64,000 nucleotides of DNA from Synaphobranchus kaupii (taxonomy: Eukaryota; Chordata; Actinopteri; Anguilliformes; Synaphobranchidae), in the NCBI GenBank assembly GCA_029718625.1, contig CM056380.1:112598302-112662301 (forward strand), written 5' to 3'. Under the pieces are notes generated by a model. That model saw nothing but the letters and a program-made list of their open reading frames with translations, ran no database searches and was not told the DNA's origin. Below are positions 57,242-64,000 of this stretch, one piece after another; the first letter of the stretch is position 1, and each line of letters begins with the position of its first letter. Position numbers and translations under genes: made by a program.

Positions 57242-57600
57242 GTGTACCTATATAAAATGCTTGTACGTTATAAAGCAATACTGTACCAATAAATATCTCT
57301 TGTGGCCTGCAAGGAAAATAAAGAGCTACTTCCATGTGAAAGAAGCACTTGAGAGCAGAACCACCCACAGCCTGTGTGACCTCTGACCTGCTTCGCATGC
57401 AATAGCAGGGCCCGAAATACGCGGTCGGCTAACATTAGGCGGGCGTTACGACTTCTGCATGTGTGAGTCATTAATTAAGACACGTCTACGCGCTGGCACC
57501 GGAATCGGGGGCTGGGGGGGGGGGGGGCGCGTCCGCCCGGCACCTCGGAGCCGCACAGGACTCTGGGTAGGCCTCGTCCGCGCGCGCGGCTCTGCCCTGT
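57242..57600. other. Spacer with G14 tract
   Basis: AT-rich to 57340, then GC-rich with G14 at 57514-57527 and CGCGCGCG at 57581-57588. No gene recognised. Confidence 0.4.
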
Positions 57601-57790
57601 TGGCGTTGATTGTGTATGATTAATGGTTTAAAGGACTCGGGAGAGAAAGGTCAACTCCTGAGTTGCAGACAGAGCAGCTACACGGGGAGTAATTAAGAGT
57701 CGCTGTAAGCATGATTAATAAGCCCGCGCTGGCTTCATGTACTGTAAACAAGACGCAACCAGATGGTTTCCATGAAAAAGGGGGAGGGGG
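57601..57790. promoter_or_regulatory. Candidate enhancer with two PBX-HOX sites and a FOX site
   Basis: TGATTAAT occurs exactly at 57617-57624 and 57712-57719, with TGTAAACA (forkhead consensus) at 57743-57750 and GTAATTAAG near 57690. That is four strong developmental motifs within 135 bases of non-repetitive sequence. Motifs are seen directly; function is inferred. Confidence 0.45.
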
Positions 57791-58130
57791 AGGGTGGGGG
57801 GGGGTTGTTTTGTCTTTTTTGCTGATTTTTTTTCCCCCTGCATGAGGGAATCTTATCTTTTCAAAAACAGGTAATGAATTTCGGCGTCTCACAATCGGCC
57901 TGGCTCTCTCTGCACAATCTCGACAGTCTCACCCTGTCTATCCCCGTTCTCTCCGTGTCCAGAAGCGTAAATCAGGCCGGCTGTGCGCCCCCCCCCACCC
58001 CCACCCCCCAAACCCCCATGCCCACCCATTTGCAGACCATCCAAATATGGCGGTCATTAAAATATTTCCGTTTAGCACCAAATGCACTGTCCACGAGCTA
58101 CAGTCGCGATCGCTAACGTTCACTGCCAAT
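57791..58130. other. G/C-tract-bearing block, possibly regulatory
   Basis: G-rich at 57781-57805 and C-rich at 57988-58026. Between is balanced single-copy DNA. 80- and 63-residue frames have no domain. Confidence 0.3.
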
Positions 58131-58394
58131 TCATAGTAATCCCCTTTTTATCATTGTGCAGTCTACAATATGATAGTTATGGAGGAATTTTGTTTTCATA
58201 TTTAATCGCTGTAGATAATTTAACAAAAGTACCCGGCTTTAGATGAATAAACAATGGTATTAATTTTAAGTCCTTCAGTTTGAGTAGTCTTGGATCTACT
58301 AGCATCTGGTTTAAGCAGAATATTTCCATGCAGCTGTAGGCTTAGTGTGCAGGATGATGATGGCCATCACATGGTCAGCATAACTGAGCAGCTG

Positions 58395-58395
<1 letters not shown>
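58131..58395. other. AT-rich spacer
   Basis: Nothing recognised. Confidence 0.4.

Positions 58396-58444
<49 letters not shown>
58396..58444. repeat. (AC)n microsatellite
   Basis: About 24 pure AC units. Confidence 0.97.
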
Positions 58445-58446
<2 letters not shown>

Positions 58447-60655
58447 ATTACAGATAAACGCATGAACGTACCTGTTAGGTGCCAGCCGTGAGTCCACGCC
58501 ACACAAGGGAGACCATGTGGGGAAAGGAACAGACAACATTTTCAGAAACAGGCCGAAAAGAAATCAATTTTTCCTCCTTAAAATGGCTGAATTATTTGCA
58601 TTCTTACGCGCGCCACAGAATTTACCAGTATAATTGTGCTAAAAACATATTGCAACAGTAAAAACATAACAGTGTCTGACCCACTGCAGTTCATTTTCAA
58701 CCATGTATTTCATTCCTTCTGCACCACAAATTGAACTGCAAGTTATTTGTTTTCCTGAAAACCAGTATTTTATCTGTGTAGTAGGGCAGTAGTAAAGTGT
58801 ATTTAAGGACATTCAAATCTTTTTAGGTAATATGAATGCATAGATAAATTAATATAGTACATAGGTAAATTCATTTTTATAGGCACTGGTACTGTGAGTT
58901 GGCTGTTAATAAGGATAATTGTTAGGTCTTATGTTTTCAAAGATAGAGTATGTCTGTTTTCATTTCCAGCGAGCAGTTACATGTCTATACAGTAAAACAG
59001 TGATATTTTGATGCACAGTCCCTGGTGCTCCTTGTCTTTCCAGCACAGTTCTGTGATTGGTCAAGACTGACAAGGTTAACCCAATGTCTATCCTCTCCCT
59101 AGCAGACCATGTGACTGGCGGTACAGCGGGATTGGCTCTGGCGTTTTCGGGGAGCGCGGGGGAAAAGGGTGTCAGAACGGTACAGCGAGCGCTAATCAGC
59201 TCTGCTGCTCTCTCGCCGCTCGCCAAATTTCGCTCTGTGAGGAGAAACAATTATTTGGGTTTCTGAAGTATGTCGTGCACACTCTCTCAGCTGCCCCTTC
59301 ACATGTGTTTAAAGTTGACACCAGTGCAAAAAATTGACCTGCAGGGAAGGGATGGGCTTGCACCTCAAGAGTCGACACATAAAAATGTCTCCTTGAAGCT
59401 CATTTCTACTAACTATATTCAAGCAGAAACCCTTTCCAAGAGCATTTTCTCAAGTGCAAAAGTGTTCTTTGACCTACAGTTGGGGGTTACCCAAATCCAG
59501 GTGAAAAAAGTTGCCAGATATAGGTGTTGGCAGTGGGGAGACAAATTTCTGTGCTGATGACATCATTTTTACAAAATTAATTAGCAAACCTTAAATATTA
59601 TGTCTAAATGCAGCCAGCCAAACCGAGGCTTGTAGTCGGCCGTTTAGCCTTCAGCTGGTGCTTTGGGAACTCCTTGCCTACAGACAAGATAGCATCATGC
59701 TCTGCATCAAGCCTGAATGCATACTGCCGCAGATGTCTAAAGTAGCAAGCCGGAATTTGCTAACAGAAATAACACCGTTAGCCCACATGATCCCACACAT
59801 AAGTGGGAACTACAAGCGGATATCTGAGGAAGGGCAGGTGCTGGTGTGGGGTATCGCTACAAGGGCTGGCCTTGCATTTGGACGGCTTCACTTCTTTAGC
59901 ACCCTGGAGATGCTAAGGTTTATAAACATGAAGGGCTTCCTTAAATATCCATCTCGACGAAAGGGATAAGGTGCAACATGTAGGCCATGTGCGTTGCCTT
60001 GGATGAGGATCGCCGCTAAACAAATAAACAGTGTAAGCCGAGTTGCGGTGTAACTTAAATACTTGGAGCGTTAAGTGCGCAGGCTAAAAAGAGCTAGAGG
60101 ACTGTTAAGCACCCTTTAGTGCAGGCTGCTACCGGGCTCAGATACTCACTGCAAGGCATATTAATATGTCTGAAATGATGTGCTATGGTTTAAGTCTTTA
60201 GCACAAGCACACAAACACTGGTTTTCAATGGGTTGGCCGACAGAATGGGGACCGCCGAGCCTCCGAGGCGAATTGCAACAAAACGTTGTTTTCGTCCTGC
60301 AATTAGGACGTCAGCGGTGGAATACGAACATCCGATTTCAACGTCTTAATGGGTTTCTGCAAGCCTCAACCCAAAAACCAACTTTCATTCCCATCCTGTA
60401 TTTTATCAAAATCGGCGATGGCTGTAAATTGGCAAGCGGGAAAACAAAGAGGAAAAAAAAAACCCAGCAAAGGCCTCCTTCATCGTGCGGAAGAACGGCA
60501 ACGCTTACCGCACGTTCTGGAAGGGAGTGGCGAGGCCTTCGGAGGCCATTTTGAAATCCTGTTCGCATTCTTGAGTCACAAAGTTAGAGGAACACACACT
60601 TCTGCTTGGTGAGAATGAGCGATTGTGCGTTTGGGAGGGAATGGGTAGAAACACA
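58445..60655. other. Spacer without recognised gene
   Basis: Single-copy DNA. A 103-residue frame at 59658-59969 and a 124-residue frame at 60180-60554 (Lys/Arg-rich end) carry no domain that I recognise. 60215-60560 is CpG-bearing. Confidence 0.4.
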
Positions 60656-60965
60656 ATAGGAGCGTAGAGAAACAATGGCTGACAACAGCCCGAGCTTCTC
60701 TCTAATGACCACTGGCACAGAAGCGGCTCTAATTACATTAATTATGACGGGCAGGGAGTTCTCAGTTCCATGGCTTGCTGTAGTTTTTTTGTATTCGGGC
60801 TTGTTCACCGCACACAATCTACCATGTATCAGTACCTGTGCAGGTGAGCCAGCTGTCGCTTCCTTTTATGCCTGTGTGTCAGTGCTGTCCAATGGGTGTC
60901 TGTTGATGCCGAGTGTCAAATTCCGACTTCAAGATTGAAAAAGTCTGTGAGTCTCTCTCTCTCCA
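60656..60965. promoter_or_regulatory. Candidate enhancer with paired TAATTA sites
   Basis: CTAATTACATTAATTATGAC (60729-60748) holds two TAATTA cores nine bases apart, the spacing used by paired-type or LIM homeodomain dimers. AAACAATGGCTG (SOX core AACAATGG) lies near 60671 and GACAACAGC nearby. An 87-residue frame spans it without a domain. Regulatory function is inferred. Confidence 0.4.
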
Positions 60966-61430
60966 TCTTGTCTGCGGTAACAGTGGAGGCAGTTGCAAAG
61001 GGGGGGGGGAGTTGGAGCTTCTGAATCAGGTTCATCCTGAGGAAAAGCTGTCCAGCTGTCATACCAGCTTCTCCCAGCAGGAGTCAGTGGTGAGCAGGCG
61101 CAGCCTTGGCATACAGACTGCAGACCACATTCACTCATAATGGCCGATAATTCCATTCTATAAATATGAAAGGATCAATGTGAAACTGCTGGATTTAAGC
61201 TTATTAATATGGTCCACTTGCTGGCATCCAGTAAAAGGAAAATAACAGTGTAGTGATTAAATCTTACGGCACGGTACTTCAGAATTAGCTAATGTTATTC
61301 TAATGATAATTATGAGTCGCTAACATCAGATAAGAATTTTTCTTCGGTTAATCTGTGCATTCAACTTTGTAAATATTCAAACCGTTCATTATTCATTTAT
61401 AACAACTTTTTATGATGTCTTTGTAAAACT
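60966..61430. other. Spacer without recognised gene
   Basis: G8 at 61002-61009; AT-rich after 61150. Nothing recognised. Confidence 0.4.
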
Positions 61431-61665
61431 TTAATGACAGGCAAGAAATGTATTTCAGTGCAGTTTCAAGTATTAGCCAATCTGTCGCTTGCAATGCAAT
61501 CTAAACTACAACATTTACAGGGCCAAAAAACCGCTGGCTCTAATTTTAAAGCCAAGCCTGCATTGGCAGCTCGTCTGGCTCACGCTAATGGTAAACAGAC
61601 TCGCCTGGCAGGCCAACGCTGTCCGCCAACCGCTAAGAGAGGGAACTGGCAGGTGGTCTACTGAC
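61431..61665. promoter_or_regulatory. Candidate conserved non-coding block, NF1-like words
   Basis: Repeated TGGC/GCCA words (GCATTGGCAGC, GTCTGGCTCACG, CGCCTGGCAGGCCAACGC, CCGCCAACCGC) give several NF1-type half or full sites within 80 bases. GGCTCTAATTTTAAAGCC is nearly palindromic. No gene is supported. Confidence 0.35.
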
Positions 61666-62050
61666 AATGACAATAACTGAGCAGCAGCGAGGCTTATATT
61701 GGCCTTTTTTTTTTCCAAGGCCTCTGGGGCAAAGACTCTGGTGCCTGATCTACAAGATGACGCACGGATGTGGTCCATATGGTTAGGGACCGCAGCTTTC
61801 AAACAAGAGGTTGCGCAACGTCGAAAATAAGCAGCAATGGACATCTCAACTGCTTAGAAATCACGGGGGGGGGGGGGTGGTTAAATGGTGGCAAATCAAA
61901 GACCTGCATATATGGCTGAAGATCCCGCCCTGAAGATGAAGTGAAGTGAACACTCCCGACCAACACCCTAAACCAATCTCCCCTCGATTTCACCCGTGAG
62001 GTTCAAACTCTAGTTCAGTGAAGTTCAGTCAAGCTTCCAGGTCCTGTTTC
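61666..62050. other. Spacer with G13 tract
   Basis: T-run at 61706-61715 and G13 at 61865-61877. GTTCAGTGAAGTTCAGTCAAG near 62013 is a short tandem. Nothing recognised. Confidence 0.4.
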
Positions 62051-62350
62051 AATGGAAGTTCCATTGTTATTCAGAGCGTATGTTTTGTGTGAGGCTGTAT
62101 TGAGATGTTCAGGGATTATTAGAAGCAGAGCACCGGGCTCAGCACATGCTTGGTTGCCTGTGTCGTTGAGTTTGATGGAAAACAGGGCTTTCTACTTCCA
62201 GAGACAAAGCATGTCCCGATGTTGGCCAACTACTTCATGTTTGAAAGGCTGTCTCTTCTGGTACTGGCCCGAGTTTATTAAACTGCCGTTTCAAATGGAC
62301 TGCAATACTGGACTTATTAGCCTTCCGGCAATGGCAGGACGGTGGCGGAA
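62051..62350. promoter_or_regulatory. Candidate conserved non-coding block
   Basis: Even, non-repetitive sequence with GGGATTATTAGAAGC, GAGTTTATTAAACTGCC (TTTATTAAA near-palindrome) and GGACTTATTAGCC. A 108-residue frame crosses it without a recognisable domain. An exon cannot be excluded, but the enhancer reading is favoured. Both are inference. Confidence 0.3.
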
Positions 62351-63308
62351 AAATTATGCCCTTATAAAACCTACCTAATGAAAGGTTTAAGTTCCCTGAC
62401 ATTTTAACCAACCAAGTTTTTTCTGCCAAGTCAAACAGCACTAAAACAAAAAAAATATATATATTTTTTCCACGCTCAATGAATCTTGCGTATTAATAAC
62501 ACCTTTATGGAGTAAGAGGCCTTCAAAGTGTGCACAGATACAGCATTCAGTATGCTGACTGGAAACTTCTGGGTGGTATTGGGCTGTCATCGCTGGGGCG
62601 TTTAACCAAACTGTCGAAGGGTGTTTGGACGCTACAAGTCAAACACCACTCAACTCAGAAGGAGGAGGATTCAGCCGAACCACAATACTCTTTCTTGAAT
62701 GACACAAACGACAATAAGTTTGGCATGAAAACATTGCTGGTCAAAGCGATATTTGCTAAAAATGTGTTATTGTAGTTAAGGCCAAGATGTATCAATAAAA
62801 ACATCAACAGTTAGCTTATTTTTAAAAATGTTCCCAGTACCGCACAGTTAAAAAAATAAATAAAAAAAAAACTAGAATTGGAAACACAGCTGTATCGCAA
62901 TACCCGAGTCATGAGATTAACAACTCATATAAATGATGTAATTAATAAAGAACTTAATTATGTGGCTATGCAAGCTTTCCAATACAGTTTCGACATATTA
63001 TCACCTTAAAAACCAGCTCTATCACCCCTTAGGAAAGACTAATATGATTAATCAAGTGTGATTAAGAAATGCTAGAAATGATCGTGTACATTTACAAACT
63101 AACATGGAGGCCACAACGCCGCCCTGTATCAGAAAGGAGGAAAAACAGGAACTTTGCTCACATTTTACAAAAAAATCTCCAGAATCTGGCTTATTAGAAA
63201 CATCTATACCAGCAGAATATTTACTTTTGGAAGTAGTTTATCATTTTTAAATTATCCTCGTAAGACAGCACAGAATATAAATTCAATGTTTGGACTTGAA
63301 CTCGCCAA
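62351..63308. other. AT-rich spacer
   Basis: A-runs at 62444-62470 and 62848-62872. Nothing recognised. Confidence 0.4.
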
Positions 63309-64000
63309 CAATCACCTGACCACACTCCTACCCAGAGTGCTCTTCTACAATCACCTGATCACACTCCTACCCAGTGCTCTTCTACAATCACCTGACCACA
63401 CTCCTACCCAGAGTGCTCTTCTACAATCACCTGACCACACTCCTACCCAGAGTGCTCTTCTACAATCACCTGATCACACTCCTACCCAGAGTGCTCTTCT
63501 ACAATCACCTGACCACACTCCTACCCAGTGCTCTTCTACAATCACCTGACCACACTCCTACCCAGTGCTCTTCTACAATCACCTGACCACACTCCTACCC
63601 AGAGTGCTCTTCTACAATCACCTGATCACACTCCTACCCAGAGTGCTCTTCTACAATCACCTGACCACACTCCTACCCAGTGCTCTTCTACAATCACCTG
63701 ACCACACTCCTACCCAGTGCTCTTCTACAATCACCTGATCACACTCCTACCCAGTGCTCTTCTACAATCACCTGATCACACTCCTACCCAGAGTGCTCTT
63801 CTACAATCACCTGACCACACTCCTACCCAGTGCTCTTCTACAATCACCTGACCACACTCCTACCCAGTGCTCTTCTACAATCACCTGATCACACTCCTAC
63901 CCAGTGCTCTTCTACAATCACCTGACCACACTCCTACCCAGTGCTCTTCTACAATCACCTGACCACACTCCTACCCAGTGCTCTTCTACAATCACCTGAC
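63309..64000 (+). repeat. 37/39-bp minisatellite, 18 full copies, open at window end
   Basis: The unit begins CAATCACCTGACCACACTCC and ends TACCCAGTGCTCTTCTA (37 bp). A 39-bp form has CCCAGAGTGC. A second variant site is GACCAC/GATCAC. Eighteen full units (seven of 39 and eleven of 37) fill 63309-63988, and a 12-base partial unit reaches the window edge. Open frames through it (to about 63586) are repeat-driven. Confidence 0.97.

Noticed and set aside
59658..60554. 103- and 124-codon plus-strand frames
   Set aside because: No domain and no splice context that I could defend; lysine- and arginine-rich end of the second follows an A-rich run.
63309..64000. CRISPR-like or coding repeat protein
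   Set aside because: Units of 37 and 39 bases break the frame and there are no unique spacers; tandem minisatellite.

Overview
This window looks like teleost fish nuclear DNA. The evidence is the repeat content: tRNA-derived SINEs with the L2-type tail (V-SINE/UnaSINE-like), an RTE-like retroposon with an ATGG tail, Tc1/mariner relics, TTAA-flanked (piggyBac-type) and hAT-type MITEs, long (CA)n tracts and several minisatellites. The (TGTAA)n tail on one SINE resembles the tail described for eel L2/UnaSINE, which weakly hints at an early-branching teleost. No bacterial, viral or organellar genes are seen.

I found no convincing cellular protein-coding exon, rRNA or free tRNA gene. Open reading frames are short and mostly fall in low-complexity DNA, repeats or AT-rich spacer. 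The only recognisable protein homology is to Tc1-like transposases (22740-23060 minus, 23281-23535 plus, 56640-57140 plus), all broken. The window is therefore intergenic (a gene desert) or lies inside very large introns. Many interspersed blocks of balanced, non-repetitive sequence are dense in homeodomain, PBX-HOX, OTX/MEIS, TCF, FOX and nuclear-receptor type motifs. They have the look of the conserved non-coding enhancers that surround vertebrate developmental regulators, but conservation cannot be tested here.

Layout: 1-355 compound (TG)n minisatellite; 356-5270 spacer with two enhancer-like blocks (2700-3060, 3235-3560); 5280-5640 a SINE split by a palindromic MITE; 5650-14100 spacer with enhancer-like blocks and a (GA)n tract; 14106-15204 two adjacent TTAA-flanked MITEs, the second carrying two estrogen-response-element-like palindromes; 15380-16143 enhancer-like block then a hAT-type MITE; 16517-16750 a 22-bp minisatellite; 17266-17480 retroposon tail; 18600-20500 microsatellites and a GC-rich block with poly-G/C tracts; 20817-20991 AT-rich MITE; 21640-22180 enhancer-like block; 22215-23540 a mosaic of Tc1 relics, an inserted RTE-like retroposon and a 110-bp direct duplication; 24400-36300 mostly enhancer-like single-copy DNA with a perfect DR1 nuclear-receptor site at 28705; 37437-38831 SINE and MITE; 39500-40330 microsatellites; 42270-45366 a cluster of satellites (41-bp and 71-bp arrays); 45636-47377 RTE-like retroposon and a TTAA-flanked MITE split by a SINE; 47380-54000 spacer with a CpG-rich block near 48300 and a very long G tract at 53415; 54051-54392 Tc1-type MITE; 56640-57140 Tc1 relic; 57600-62350 enhancer-like blocks; 63309-64000 a 37/39-bp minisatellite running off the end.

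There is no operon-like or pathway logic to describe. The functional content, if any, is cis-regulatory, with transposons that carry ready-made binding motifs. I saw no evidence of a new multi-gene system.
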